Below are positions 17,886-26,730 of a DNA stretch of 64,000 bases, piece after piece. This DNA is from Actinomycetaceae bacterium TAE3-ERU4 (GTDB lineage: Bacteria; Actinomycetota; Actinomycetes; Actinomycetales; Actinomycetaceae): assembly GCA_019218365.1 (NCBI GenBank), contig JAHUUJ010000002.1, forward strand, positions 1 to 64,000. Reading direction: 5' to 3'. The notes beneath the pieces were generated by a model. It worked only from the letters and a program-made list of their open reading frames with translations. It was not told the DNA's origin and made no database searches. A program made the translations under genes and the position numbers. Position 1 is the stretch's first letter, and each line of letters begins with the position of its first letter.

Positions 17886-18149
17886 CTACTTGCGGCCTGA
17901 AACCAGCTTCACAATCCAAATTAGGATTACCGCGCCCAACAGGCAGGTAAAGAAACTGAAAACCAGTCCACCGCCAGAAACGTTAAAGCCGAAGAATCCG
18001 AGAACCCCACCGCCAATAAAACCACCGATGATACCAACGAGGATGTTCACACCAATGCCCATAGTGGCATCTGTTCCCATTACCTTGGAGGCAATCCAGC
18101 CGGCTAAACCGCCAATTACAATCCAGCCAATAATTCCGAGAGCAGGCAT
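17886..18149 (-). CDS. GlsB/YeaQ/YmgE family stress-response membrane protein
   Basis: An 87-residue, glycine-rich protein with three hydrophobic helices. It shows the typical IGWIVIGGLAGWIASKVMG start, a central GIGVNILVGIIGGFIGG and a C-terminal transmembrane helix. The family is widespread and linked to stress responses, with no defined biochemical activity. AGGAGGAAT stands just before ATG 18149. Confidence 0.9.
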   Translation of the reverse strand: MPALGIIGWIVIGGLAGWIASKVMGTDATMGIGVNILVGIIGGFIGGGVLGFFGFNVSGGGLVFSFFTCLLGAVILIWIVKLVSGRK

Positions 18150-18341
18150 ATTATTCCTCCTAAGTAGAAAAACCTTTTCGAGCTCATGCTAACAGTACGC
18201 AACGCTAATCAATGCGTTGAAGCAAGCCTAATCACTAATGTTTTACGGGTGTTTAGATAAGTGTTAAGAGAAAGTAGTCCGCTTGTAACCTAAAAATCAT
18301 ATTTCTGACAAACAGGAAGATAAATACCTAAAACGGATACT

Positions 18342-18767
18342 TTATCCCATTCCGGTTAGTACACCTAGACGGTTGAAAGCATTAATAGTGGCGATAGAAA
18401 CTATAAGATCAGTGGTGGTTTTTTCCCCATAAACCGCAATCACCCGTTCTTGCAAACCCATATCAAACGGTTTATCAGAAAGATTCGTACCTGCCGAAGC
18501 GAACTCTAAAACTAGCGATTCAGCCTCGTTGAAAGAGGTATCACCCGGCTGCCAATTGCGGATTAAAGAAATCTCATCAACGCTAAACCCGGCTTTTAGG
18601 GCTTCCCGCGAGTGGTAGTCAACGCAGTAGCTGCAACGGTTTAAGAACGAGGCACGAAGCTGTACCAATAATCGTAAGCGAGTATCTAAACCATGGCCTA
18701 AAAGCTCAGTTGCCCCTAAGGAAGCATAAATACGTTTGTGGGTTTTCATCCAATTTAGAACAGTCAT
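18342..18767 (-). CDS. AhpD-like/carboxymuconolactone decarboxylase family protein
   Basis: The 141-residue protein has the AhpD-type redox motif NRCSYCVDYH, with Cys45, Cys48 and His52, in an all-helical fold. Such proteins reduce peroxides or act as thiol-disulfide partners, and many of unknown substrate belong here. The start is ATG 18767, with only a weak TTAAAG upstream. It stands alone; the 190 bp between it and the GlsB gene show no gene. Confidence 0.87.
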   Translation of the reverse strand: MTVLNWMKTHKRIYASLGATELLGHGLDTRLRLLVQLRASFLNRCSYCVDYHSREALKAGFSVDEISLIRNWQPGDTSFNEAESLVLEFASAGTNLSDKPFDMGLQERVIAVYGEKTTTDLIVSIATINAFNRLGVLTGMG

Positions 18768-19075
18768 ACTTTAAGATAACAAGCCAAAGGAAATAACTAT
18801 TCCCGTTAAAGAAGAAAAGTAACCCTATCGCGCGGCTGAGAAATTCTCAAAGCAGGGCACTTTTCTTCCAAATCAGCCTTTTATGAATTACTTAGTAGAG
18901 GTACCAAAAGATTCCATAATTAACGGATACTAGTTTGCTCCAAGTAAAACTTATTACCTTAAAGTGTATAGTCGAAAATAAGTGGATAAAAGTTACTAGC
19001 AACGATGCTAATAAAACAGCCAGAATAATAGGTAAAGCCTGCCCTATATCTCCACCGCTTAAAACCTCAAGAAAA
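18768..19075. other. Intergenic stretch with one palindrome
   Basis: I see no credible gene here. TGAGAAATTCTCA at 18837-18849 is a perfect 6+1+6 inverted repeat, a possible operator for the AhpD-like gene read leftward from 18767. The rest is AT-rich without clear motifs. Confidence 0.4.
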
Positions 19076-19114
19076 ACCTTTGCCCGCCGGCATAAAACGC
19101 AGGCGGACAAAGGT
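19076..19114 (-). terminator. Terminator of the rhodanese-methyltransferase operon
   Basis: ACCTTTGCCCGCC (19076-19088) pairs with GGCGGACAAAGGT (19102-19114) with one mismatch. It lies 17 bp beyond the methyltransferase stop on the minus strand. Confidence 0.75.
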
Positions 19115-19130
19115 AAATAAAGCGAAGAAC

Positions 19131-19946
19131 TTATAGCGGCTTAACCGCGACAATCCCAATGGCATTCATGCTCTTAGCCTTCTGGCGGAAAGTCTTTCGC
19201 ATATGTAAAATGCGCTTCCGCGCGGCAGGATTACGCAACACGTTAAACACAAAACGTGCGGCCCCAACCAAGCCTTCATCAGCAATCAAACGCTTAGGCT
19301 CTAGCAAGTGCATTGGGTTAGTTGTCTGGTAAGTTACCTCAAATCCAGCCTCGGTAAGCAACGCTGACCAATCCTCCATCGTCAGCGGTCGCGCCCCCAC
19401 TTTAATCGACTGTGAAAGGGCCTTTGCTACAACTTTCTGGTCTTCCGGGTCTACATCACTACGCAAACCCAACTCGTGAATTGCGTAGCGCCCACCCGGA
19501 GCCAAAATGCGGAAAGCTTCATGAATAATCTCGCGCTTTTGCTCATGTGACTGCATAGAAAGCATCGCTTCACCAACCACCAAAGTGGCCTGAGCGTCGG
19601 GCAATCCTGTCTCTTTCGCGTCAGCAGCAACCAAGGAAGCCTGTGGGTAGGGGGAAATAACCTTCTTAACGAGGGTGGCTCCCTGCGGGTTGGGGTCAAC
19701 CCCAATATACTTTTGGGGGTTAACAGCTAAAAGAATCTCTGCGGTTTTACCGACTCCCGGCCCAAACTCGACAATAGAATCGCGCGAGTGAGGATTTGCC
19801 TTTTCGATGATGCGCCGAGTTAGTTCCATGCCCCCAGGTCGCAAAACACGTTTTCCCATTTTTGCAAGCAGCCAGTGCCCCTGCAGTCGAGATTCTGGTG
19901 CCCCCGGACGTTCATCCTTGGGGAGATTCAGGTTATTTTCTTCCAT
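19131..19946 (-). CDS. Class I SAM-dependent methyltransferase
   Basis: The 271-residue protein has a Rossmann-type SAM site: motif I IVEFGPGVGKTAEIL, the acidic strand YIGVDPNP, and the later RILAPGGRYAIHEL typical of small-molecule methyltransferases. The basic C-terminal tail (about 40 residues, rich in Arg and Lys) is unusual. ATG 19946 overlaps the TGA of the upstream rhodanese gene (TGATG), so the two are translationally coupled. Substrate unknown. The shared promoter has an iron-box-like site. Confidence 0.85.
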   Translation of the reverse strand: MEENNLNLPKDERPGAPESRLQGHWLLAKMGKRVLRPGGMELTRRIIEKANPHSRDSIVEFGPGVGKTAEILLAVNPQKYIGVDPNPQGATLVKKVISPYPQASLVAADAKETGLPDAQATLVVGEAMLSMQSHEQKREIIHEAFRILAPGGRYAIHELGLRSDVDPEDQKVVAKALSQSIKVGARPLTMEDWSALLTEAGFEVTYQTTNPMHLLEPKRLIADEGLVGAARFVFNVLRNPAARKRILHMRKTFRQKAKSMNAIGIVAVKPL

Positions 19947-20281
19947 CAGTTGCACTGTTCCTTCCAGGTTTCAAACCCACCACGTACCGAAACAGCATCA
20001 AAGCCACGTTCTTTCAAAGCACGAGCTGCTTTTAATGAACGCACACCATGGGCACAATAAACAACTACCTTCTTGGCCTCCCCAAGGGCAGCTAAGTCAT
20101 TATCGGCAATCTGCCCCAAAGGAATGTGTACGGCCTGAGAATCGTGTCCCTTCTCCCACTCGTGCGCCTCGCGCACATCTAAAACCGTTGCACCTTTATC
20201 AACTAAAGTTCGCGCTTCCTCGGCAGAGACCTCTAAGTCGCTGTCCAAATCGCCACTCATAAAAGAACCAAAAATACCCAT
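19946..20281 (-). CDS. Rhodanese-like domain protein
   Basis: The 111-residue protein is a single rhodanese domain with LDVREAHEWEKGH and the active-site loop YCAHGVRS, whose Cys would carry persulfide sulfur. Single-domain rhodaneses move sulfur for cofactor or Fe-S assembly or for detoxification. AGGAAG precedes ATG 20281, and a DtxR-like box lies 17 bp upstream of the start. It is coupled to the methyltransferase and diverges from the siderophore importer, so a role in iron-limited growth is plausible but inferred. Confidence 0.9.
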   Translation of the reverse strand: MGIFGSFMSGDLDSDLEVSAEEARTLVDKGATVLDVREAHEWEKGHDSQAVHIPLGQIADNDLAALGEAKKVVVYCAHGVRSLKAARALKERGFDAVSVRGGFETWKEQCN

Positions 20282-20297
20282 CTAAACACTTCCTAAC

Positions 20298-20316
20298 TTA
20301 GGTAAGGCCAACGTTT
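20298..20316 (-). promoter_or_regulatory. DtxR/IdeR-type iron box upstream of rhodanese gene
   Basis: TTAGGTAAGGCCAACGTTT agrees with the consensus TTAGGTTAGSCTAACCTAA at about 14 of 19 positions, with the left half strongest. It lies just upstream of the rhodanese start in the divergent region shared with the siderophore importer. Confidence 0.5.
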
Positions 20317-20443
20317 TAACAGTAAAGACAAAATAGGTAATGTCAAGACTTTTCTTCACCCAGAAAAACAAAAGATAAATATTTTTGTGAATGATATCTA
20401 ATTTTCGTCACAATAATGACAAGTCAAGGTTCTTATTGTTAAG

Positions 20444-20462
20444 TTAGGCAAGGCAAACCTTT
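20444..20462 (+). promoter_or_regulatory. DtxR/IdeR-type iron box upstream of siderophore importer
   Basis: TTAGGCAAGGCAAACCTTT matches the DtxR/IdeR consensus at about 14 of 19 positions, with good agreement in the core. It lies about 90 bp before the binding-protein gene, where repression by iron-loaded DtxR/IdeR would be expected. Confidence 0.6.
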
Positions 20463-20552
20463 GCAAAGACATACAAAGTAAGCTCAGCGTTAAGAAATAG
20501 TTCCTTACCGGAACTAAAACTTGACCTCCCATCTTACAAATAAGGAGAATCC

Positions 20553-21581
20553 GTGATTTCCGCTCTTAAACGAAGCCGCGTTGGACTCGCTATCGTTCTG
20601 GCTGGAGCTCTCGCCCTAACCGGTTGCAGCTCCACCAAAACCGCTGAAGCTCCCAAAGAAAAAGGGGCTATGACCAAGGAAGCACCAGCCACCAAAGAAG
20701 CAGGCACCTTCCCCCTAACATTTGAAAATGCTGACGGAAGCACTACCACGATTCCGGCTAAGCCAACCCGAATTGTTTCCACCTCGGTCACCCTAACCGG
20801 TATGGCTGTTCCCTTCAAAGCTCCCATTGTCGCTAGCGCCACTGCCGCCAACGCAAAGTTCTTCCCAGCGTGGGCAAAAGCAGCTAACGAAATGAAGATT
20901 CAGGAATTGTGGAAAGCTCAGTCTGCCGCTAACCTAGAACAGGTAGCAGCCGCTAAACCAGATCTAATTCTTGTTTCTGCCTCCGGAGCAGACTCGGTTA
21001 AGAAACAGGTAAAAGACCTCCAAAAGATTGCTCCTACGGTAGTTATTAACTACTCTAAGTCCTCCTGGCAGGACGTGACCCTTGCCCTCGGTAAACTCAC
21101 CGGTATGGAACCCGAAGCGCAGCAGGTTGTAGACACCTTTAACAAGAAGGTAAAGGACACTGCCGCCACAATTAAACTTCCCGATGGCCAGGTAAATATC
21201 ATCTCCTATAACGGGGCGGGCAAACCAAATGCTGTAGCTAAGCTAGAAGGCCCCTACGGAGAACTCTTTAGCGCACTCGGCTTTGAGGTCGAAGGCCCCA
21301 ACCCCAACTGGAAAGCCGGCGGGGAACAGGGTGCACGCGTTCGTAAAGACTTCGCTTTCACTTCCCTGGAAAACCTCACTCAGCTGAACGCTAAGACCAC
21401 TTTCCTTATCCACGGCGATGAAGAAACTGCCAAGGCAATGATGGAAAATCCGGTCCTCGCAAACGTTCCATCAGTAAAGGCAAAGCAGGTTTACCCACTG
21501 GGTAAGCAGGTATTCCGCCTTGACTACTACACCTCACAGATTGTGCTCGAAAAGATTAACAAGCTATACGGTGTCAAGTAA
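20553..21581 (+). CDS. Iron-siderophore ABC transporter substrate-binding lipoprotein
   Basis: The 342-residue protein begins with a lipoprotein signal ending in LTGCSS, then a Lys/Glu/Ala-rich linker and a FepB/FhuD-type periplasmic-binding fold. Visible are PTRIVSTSVTLTGM, AAAKPDLILVSASG and a C-terminal KQVYPLGKQVFRLDYYT. It would be lipid-anchored outside the membrane and pass ferric siderophore to the two permeases encoded next. GTG 20553 follows AAGGAG. The gene overlaps the first permease by 11 bases. Confidence 0.93.
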   Translation: MISALKRSRVGLAIVLAGALALTGCSSTKTAEAPKEKGAMTKEAPATKEAGTFPLTFENADGSTTTIPAKPTRIVSTSVTLTGMAVPFKAPIVASATAANAKFFPAWAKAANEMKIQELWKAQSAANLEQVAAAKPDLILVSASGADSVKKQVKDLQKIAPTVVINYSKSSWQDVTLALGKLTGMEPEAQQVVDTFNKKVKDTAATIKLPDGQVNIISYNGAGKPNAVAKLEGPYGELFSALGFEVEGPNPNWKAGGEQGARVRKDFAFTSLENLTQLNAKTTFLIHGDEETAKAMMENPVLANVPSVKAKQVYPLGKQVFRLDYYTSQIVLEKINKLYGVK

Positions 21582-22602
21582 GACAAAACAGCGTAAACCG
21601 CTAGGCCGACGAGGACTACTCGTCGGCCTAGTCGGCCTTACCGTAGCGCTAATCCTCCTGGTACTTCTATCGGTTGCAGTTGGGTCGAAACCCATTCCGC
21701 TGGAACACACCCTCCAGGCGCTAGTGGGAAAAAATGCCGGAAGCACAGACTACCTGCTCGTATGGCATTCACGTTTGCCGCGTACCGCCATCGCGATTGT
21801 TGCCGCATCTGCTCTCGGCGCAGCCGGAATGGTAATGCAAGCGATGACCCGCAACCCCCTAGCCGATCCGGGAATTTTTGGAATAAACTCTGGAGCCACT
21901 CTCGCCGTTATCCTTGGCGTAGCCCTATTCGATATCCAAAACTATATTTTTCAGGTTATCCTCGCCCTATTCGGTGCCTTTCTCGCCGGGGTAACTATCT
22001 ACCTACTTGGAGGGGCGCGCTCAGGAATTGATCCGGTAAAACTTGTTCTTGCTGGAACAGCATTCAACGTTATCGTGATGGCTCTAGTACAGATTATCGT
22101 AGTTAATAACGACGAAAATACCTACGATTTTTTTCGCCAATGGGTAGTGGGAACATTTGCCGGAAGACAGCCGATTGTCCTAATTACAACCAGCGTGGCA
22201 ATTCTTCTCGCCCTTATAATCACTTTTGTTTCTAGTCGCCAACTGGACTCCCAGCTTCTTGGTGCAGACATGGCCGTAACTCTTGGTGTTAATCCACGTA
22301 CCCTTGCGGTAACTAGTTCCTTGAGCGTAATCCTTCTTGCCGGAGCAGCGACTGCCGCTGTTGGGCCAATTATCTTTCTTGGGTTAGTTGCACCCCATAT
22401 AGCCCGCGTAATTACCGGCCCCATACACAAATGGGCCCTACCCTACACTCTGCTTATCTCTGCTGATTTAGCACTTCTGGCTGATGTTCTTGGAAGAATA
22501 GTTGCTCCACCTCTAGAAGTACAGGTAGGAATTATGCTTGGCCTAATTGGGGGTCCCTTCTTTATATTCCTAGTCACCCGTAAAAAGCTGGGACGTCTAT
22601 GA
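21571..22602 (+). CDS. FecCD-family iron-siderophore permease
   Basis: A 343-residue membrane protein with about ten spans and FecCD signatures: RLPRTAIAIVAASALGAAGMVMQAMTRNPLADP and GPIIFLGLVAPHIAR, the latter contacting the ATPase. GTG 21571 overlaps the binding-protein gene by 11 bases; longer starts would lie well inside that gene. It pairs with the next permease to form the translocation channel. Confidence 0.93.
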   Translation: MSSKTKQRKPLGRRGLLVGLVGLTVALILLVLLSVAVGSKPIPLEHTLQALVGKNAGSTDYLLVWHSRLPRTAIAIVAASALGAAGMVMQAMTRNPLADPGIFGINSGATLAVILGVALFDIQNYIFQVILALFGAFLAGVTIYLLGGARSGIDPVKLVLAGTAFNVIVMALVQIIVVNNDENTYDFFRQWVVGTFAGRQPIVLITTSVAILLALIITFVSSRQLDSQLLGADMAVTLGVNPRTLAVTSSLSVILLAGAATAAVGPIIFLGLVAPHIARVITGPIHKWALPYTLLISADLALLADVLGRIVAPPLEVQVGIMLGLIGGPFFIFLVTRKKLGRL

Positions 22603-23660
22603 GCATTAAAGATACCCACCATTTCACGCCCGCGTATCGAATTTTACGCAGTGGCAAAAAATCCTTTCTCATACATCGGAAACTAGCGTTAACTTCCCTT
22701 GTTCTACTAATAGTCTGCATAATTACGGGTGCCTACAATCTCAACCTCGGTTCTTTTAATTACACTCTCTGGGACATTACAAAAGCCGTCTTCGGATACG
22801 GTCCGCAACAGGAAGTATTCGTTGTCCAAAACTACCGGCTTCCTCGTGTAGTAATTGCTTTCTTTGCAGGGGCCTCACTGGGAGTCTCCGGAGCCATATT
22901 CCAATCGCTTTCCCGTAACCCGCTCGGCTCTCCCGATATCGTCGGATTTACCCAGGGAGCCGCCACTGGTGCAATTATCCAAATAGTTGTATTCGGCGGG
23001 GGAGCGAGCGCGGTTGCGCTAACCGCATTCTTCTCGGGTATCGCCACTGCCCTAATTGTTTACCTACTATCACGAACTAGCCATAACTTCGGAAGCGAAC
23101 GCATCATTCTTGTAGGAATTGGCATGGGAGCAACCCTTAGCGCACTAAATGCACTTGTGCTCGTGCGCGGTGATCTTGATTCCTCAATTGAAGCTAACCT
23201 TTGGCGAACCGGATCGCTGGAAGGACGTGACTGGGCAAATGCCCTCCCCATCATTGCCTGCGCCTTCATAGCAATTCCTCTGAGTGCAATGCTTGCCAAA
23301 AGACTAACCATGATAGAACAGGGCGATGAACTAGCTGCGCAATTGGGAATACCGGTTGAAAAAACCAGATTTTTTATAATTCTTCTTGCCGTTGCCCTTG
23401 TCTCTGTTGCTACAGCTTCCTGCGGTCCAATTGCTTTCATTCCTCTTGCTGCTCCCCAATTACTGAAACGACTAGCGAAATATCCCCAGGTATCCATTTT
23501 CGGAACAGCCCTCATGGGCTCAACCCTTTTAATGATTGCCGATGCTGCCGTCCGTTCCCTTCCCAACGAACTAGAACTTCCCGTAGGACGAGTAACCGGA
23601 CTGATTGGCGGAATGTACATGATTTGGCTAATCAGCGGCAGAAAGAAAAAACAAGTATGA
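22599..23660 (+). CDS. FecCD-family iron-siderophore permease, second subunit
   Basis: The 353-residue protein has the same fold as the preceding one: NYRLPRVVIAFFAGASLGVSG, FQSLSRNPLGSPDI, and a C-terminal CGPIAFIPLAAPQLLKR. In the last motif the usual GLVxPH is replaced by IPLAAPQ, as in many FecD/FepG-type partners. It starts in an ATGA overlap with the first permease and ends in an ATGA overlap with the ATPase, a tightly coupled operon. Confidence 0.93.
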   Translation: MSIKDTHHFTPAYRILRSGKKSFLIHRKLALTSLVLLIVCIITGAYNLNLGSFNYTLWDITKAVFGYGPQQEVFVVQNYRLPRVVIAFFAGASLGVSGAIFQSLSRNPLGSPDIVGFTQGAATGAIIQIVVFGGGASAVALTAFFSGIATALIVYLLSRTSHNFGSERIILVGIGMGATLSALNALVLVRGDLDSSIEANLWRTGSLEGRDWANALPIIACAFIAIPLSAMLAKRLTMIEQGDELAAQLGIPVEKTRFFIILLAVALVSVATASCGPIAFIPLAAPQLLKRLAKYPQVSIFGTALMGSTLLMIADAAVRSLPNELELPVGRVTGLIGGMYMIWLISGRKKKQV

Positions 23661-24469
23661 AGAACTACACCAATCACCCCCGGCTCCAAGCGGAAAATAT
23701 CACCCTCGCCTATGGGGAACGAGTAATTAGCCAATCCCTTAAAGTAGATATCCCCAAAGGGAAAATTACAGTTATCGTCGGCCCCAACGCATGCGGTAAA
23801 TCAACTCTTCTTAAATCCCTTTCCCGCCTTCTGAAACCCCATGCAGGTAGTGTGTTGCTAGAGGGAAAAGACATTCATTCCCTGCCTACCAAAACAGTCG
23901 CCCGAAAACTTGGTTTTCTTCCCCAAAGCCCCGTTACCCCGCGTGGAATTACCGTTCGAGAACTAGTTGCCCGTGGACGTTACCCGCACCAAACCTTCTT
24001 GCAACAATGGTCGCAAGCAGATGAAAAAGCAGTCGAGATAGCCCTAAAACAAACCGCTATTACCAATCTGCAAGACAGATATGTAGATGAACTCTCCGGA
24101 GGACAACGTCAACGCGCCTGGATAGCACTTACCCTCGCTCAAGATACACCGCTACTTCTCCTTGATGAACCAACCACCTATCTTGATATCGTTCACCAGG
24201 TAGAGGTTCTAAACCTATGCACCCGCATCAACCGCGAAGCCGGAAGAACAGTTGTAATTGTCCTACACGATTTAAATCAGGCTGCACGATACGCAGACCA
24301 CGTCATTATGATGAGAGAAGGGCAAATTAAACGGGAAGGAAAGCCCGCGGAAATCTTTACTGTTGCAGCCATTAAAGAAGTATTTGGGCTAGACGTAATA
24401 ATTGCCGATGACCCAATCTCACATACACCCATGATTATCCCAACCCTTACCCAGGGCGAAAAAATATAA
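23657..24469 (+). CDS. Iron-siderophore ABC transporter ATPase
   Basis: The 270-residue ATPase has Walker A GPNACGKST, Q-loop FLPQSP, signature LSGGQRQRAW, Walker B LLLLDEPT and an H-loop His in VLHDLNQA. It powers uptake through the two FecCD permeases. ATG 23657 forms an ATGA overlap with the upstream permease; a start at 23624 would run deep into that gene and is less likely. Confidence 0.94.
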   Translation: MKNYTNHPRLQAENITLAYGERVISQSLKVDIPKGKITVIVGPNACGKSTLLKSLSRLLKPHAGSVLLEGKDIHSLPTKTVARKLGFLPQSPVTPRGITVRELVARGRYPHQTFLQQWSQADEKAVEIALKQTAITNLQDRYVDELSGGQRQRAWIALTLAQDTPLLLLDEPTTYLDIVHQVEVLNLCTRINREAGRTVVIVLHDLNQAARYADHVIMMREGQIKREGKPAEIFTVAAIKEVFGLDVIIADDPISHTPMIIPTLTQGEKI

Positions 24470-24470
24470 A

Positions 24471-24509
24471 GTTTGGGCCGAAAAGGCTTAATGCCCTCCC
24501 GGCCCAAAC
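24471..24509. terminator. Terminator between siderophore operon and pckG
   Basis: GTTTGGGCCG (24471-24480) and CGGCCCAAAC (24500-24509) form a perfect 10-bp stem with a loop that can itself pair partly. It lies between convergent genes and probably works for both. Confidence 0.7.
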
Positions 24510-24532
24510 TCAAGAATGACTGTAAAAAACTA

Positions 24533-26383
24533 TCAGGATTCCTCGACAGCCTTTGCTACGCGGCGGTGAGCTTCCCAAATTGCCTCGGGGAGACCATCGA
24601 ATTGCTTCAGGTGCTCCTCACGGTTCTTGATTTCCTGCTTCCACAGGTCAGTCTTAATAACCAACAGCTTATCTAGGTCATCACGGTCGCCCTTGAAGCC
24701 ATCAAGGTTAAGTTCCTCAACCTTAGGAACAATACCCACGGGGGTCTTAGTACCTTCGGCGCGGCCTTCCTTAACATCAATCAGCCACAGCAGAGCGCGC
24801 AAGTTGTCACGGTATCCCGGCCAGAGGAAGTGACCGTCCTCAGCGTCACGCTGGAACCAGTTCACGTGAGCAAAAATTGGCTGATGCTTAGCGGCGCCAA
24901 TAATGCGCAGCCAGTGCTCAGCGTACTCGCCCTCGGGGTAGCTCATGAACGGACGCATCGACATCGGGTCGTAGCGCAGCACGCCTTCCTTGCCCTCGGC
25001 GGCAGCTGTAGCTTCAGCACCCAGTGTGAGACCGTCGTAAACACCCTCAGGTAGGTCAGTAATCGCACGAATTAGCGGCTCACGGTCGCGGACACGACCA
25101 CCAAAGATAATGGCGTCAATCGGAACACCCTTGGGGTCTTCGTAGTCGGGAGCGACGTTAGGAACCTTCGATAGGGAGGCGGTGAAACGCGAGTTCGGGT
25201 GCGCCCACTCGTCGCCCTTAGCCTTGGAACGCTGGTGCTCGACCGGACGCTCCGAAATGGGGTTGCCCTTCCAGTCTAGCCAGCCGGTGACGTCCTCGGG
25301 GTAGTCGGGGGTCTTACCTTCCCACCAAACTTCCTGCTTTTCCGGGTTGTAAGCAACGTTGGTGAACAGGGTGCGGGTACCAGGCTGAACGGCTTCCATA
25401 GCGGTGGGGTTGGAGTCCCAGTTGGTGTCCTTAGCAACACCAAAAGCACCGTATTCGGGGTTCATACCGTAAATACGGCCGTCCTCGGGGTCAACACGCA
25501 ACCAGACGATATCGTCACCGTAGAAGTAAACTTCGTAACGGTCTTCAAGGCCGTCCGGGGGAAGCATCATCGCGAGGTTGGTCTTACCGGAAGCTGAGGG
25601 GAAACCGCCGCAGACGTAGTAGGTGCGGTCTTCCTTCTTGTCCTTAATCCCAATGAGCATGAACTGCTCCGACAGGAACTCCTTAGAAGCCCAGCCGTCG
25701 TAAGCGGCCTGACGGAGGCCGTGGGCAATTTTACCGAGTAGGGCGTTGCCGCCGTAGGAAGAACCGAAGTGAAGGATGGTACGGTCATCAGCTACGGTGG
25801 CGAACAGGCGCTTGTCGTCAGGAGTTCCCTGGCCGAGGTTTTCCAAGTCACCGGTGACGTGGACAGCGTTCACGAAGTGTGCCGGGTCCTCAATATCGTT
25901 CAGGAAGTCTACACCCACACGAGCCATGCGAATCATGTGCAGAACAACTGTGCGGTTGTCAGTTAGCTCAACACCGCGAGCGTACTTCTCAAGCGGGGAG
26001 CCCTTCGGAGCCATGAGGTAAGGAATGACGTACATGGTCTTGCCCTTGAAGGCACCGCGCATCTTTTCAATCTGAGACTCGGTGACCTGCTCGGCATCAC
26101 GCCAGTTGTTGTAAACACCCTTGTCAGATTCCTGGTGTGTGGCAACAACGGTGCGTTCCTCGGAACGAGCAGTGTCCTTGTAGTAGGAACGTGAGTAGTA
26201 CAGGCCCTCGCCGGCGGGCTGAATTTCCCCGTCTGCCAAAGCGGCTTCTACCAAACGTTCGTCGTCGCGGGCATCAACTACCTCGATTGAATCAGGCTGA
26301 AGAATCTCGGCCCACTTTGCAACGTATTCCTCTACCGCCTCGTTCTTGAGGCCAGCATCCTTGAGGATCTGTGGAATATCCAC
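24533..26383 (-). CDS. pckG: Phosphoenolpyruvate carboxykinase (GTP)
   Basis: PckG interconverts oxaloacetate and phosphoenolpyruvate with GTP/GDP and Mn2+, linking the TCA cycle to gluconeogenesis or, in fermenters, to CO2 fixation. The 616-residue protein is full length and shows GSSYGGNALLGK, the P-loop, YFYGDDIVWLR and the C-terminal NWFQRDAEDGHFLWPGYRDN. The P-loop reads CGGFPSASGKTNLAMM (258-273): Ser265 stands where GTP-type enzymes normally have the reactive Cys of FPSACGKTN. Activity is probably kept, with altered thiol sensitivity. Confidence 0.95.
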   Translation of the reverse strand: MDIPQILKDAGLKNEAVEEYVAKWAEILQPDSIEVVDARDDERLVEAALADGEIQPAGEGLYYSRSYYKDTARSEERTVVATHQESDKGVYNNWRDAEQVTESQIEKMRGAFKGKTMYVIPYLMAPKGSPLEKYARGVELTDNRTVVLHMIRMARVGVDFLNDIEDPAHFVNAVHVTGDLENLGQGTPDDKRLFATVADDRTILHFGSSYGGNALLGKIAHGLRQAAYDGWASKEFLSEQFMLIGIKDKKEDRTYYVCGGFPSASGKTNLAMMLPPDGLEDRYEVYFYGDDIVWLRVDPEDGRIYGMNPEYGAFGVAKDTNWDSNPTAMEAVQPGTRTLFTNVAYNPEKQEVWWEGKTPDYPEDVTGWLDWKGNPISERPVEHQRSKAKGDEWAHPNSRFTASLSKVPNVAPDYEDPKGVPIDAIIFGGRVRDREPLIRAITDLPEGVYDGLTLGAEATAAAEGKEGVLRYDPMSMRPFMSYPEGEYAEHWLRIIGAAKHQPIFAHVNWFQRDAEDGHFLWPGYRDNLRALLWLIDVKEGRAEGTKTPVGIVPKVEELNLDGFKGDRDDLDKLLVIKTDLWKQEIKNREEHLKQFDGLPEAIWEAHRRVAKAVEES

Positions 26384-26730
26384 TTTTCATCTCCTAACTT
26401 AGGTTAACCGATGTTGAAACTTAGTCTATCCAAATTAGAAGGTTGTTGGGGGTGAAAAATGGTGCTCAGGAAAAATTTCTTTGGCCAGTTTTTAGGAAAA
26501 ATGCTCGTTTGGGGACCCAGGACCCAAAGAAAAAAGGCTTATCTGACGCATCTTCGGGGAAATGTCGGAAAACTGGGGGTGTGATTGTTAGGGGGTATTA
26601 GCTAAATGTTTAGGTGTAGTTTAGAGAAGGTTTAGCTGTCGTTTATGAGCCAGATGCAGGAATTCTTTATTCAAGTGGGAAATGCTTCGGGTCCCGAATA
26701 ACTAGGAGGCAGTCTTATATACTCGCTCTT
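26384..26730. other. Intergenic region upstream of pckG and of the acyltransferase
   Basis: I see no gene in these 347 bp. Just before pckG (on the minus strand) is TTAGGTTAACC at about 26399-26409, half of a DtxR-like box. A short dyad TTTGGG...CCCAAA near 26513-26535 is followed by A-rich sequence. TATACT at 26718-26723 stands about one helix turn before ATG 26731, so the acyltransferase transcript may be leaderless. Confidence 0.4.

Noticed and set aside
18892-19110. 72-codon minus-strand frame with a hydrophobic middle
   Set aside because: It would begin inside the terminator hairpin at 19076-19114 and has no ribosome-binding site; the hydrophobic stretch is probably a by-product of AT-rich DNA.
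26395-26413. Full DtxR/IdeR box before pckG
   Set aside because: Only the left half (TTAGGTTAACC) fits; the right half does not resemble the consensus.
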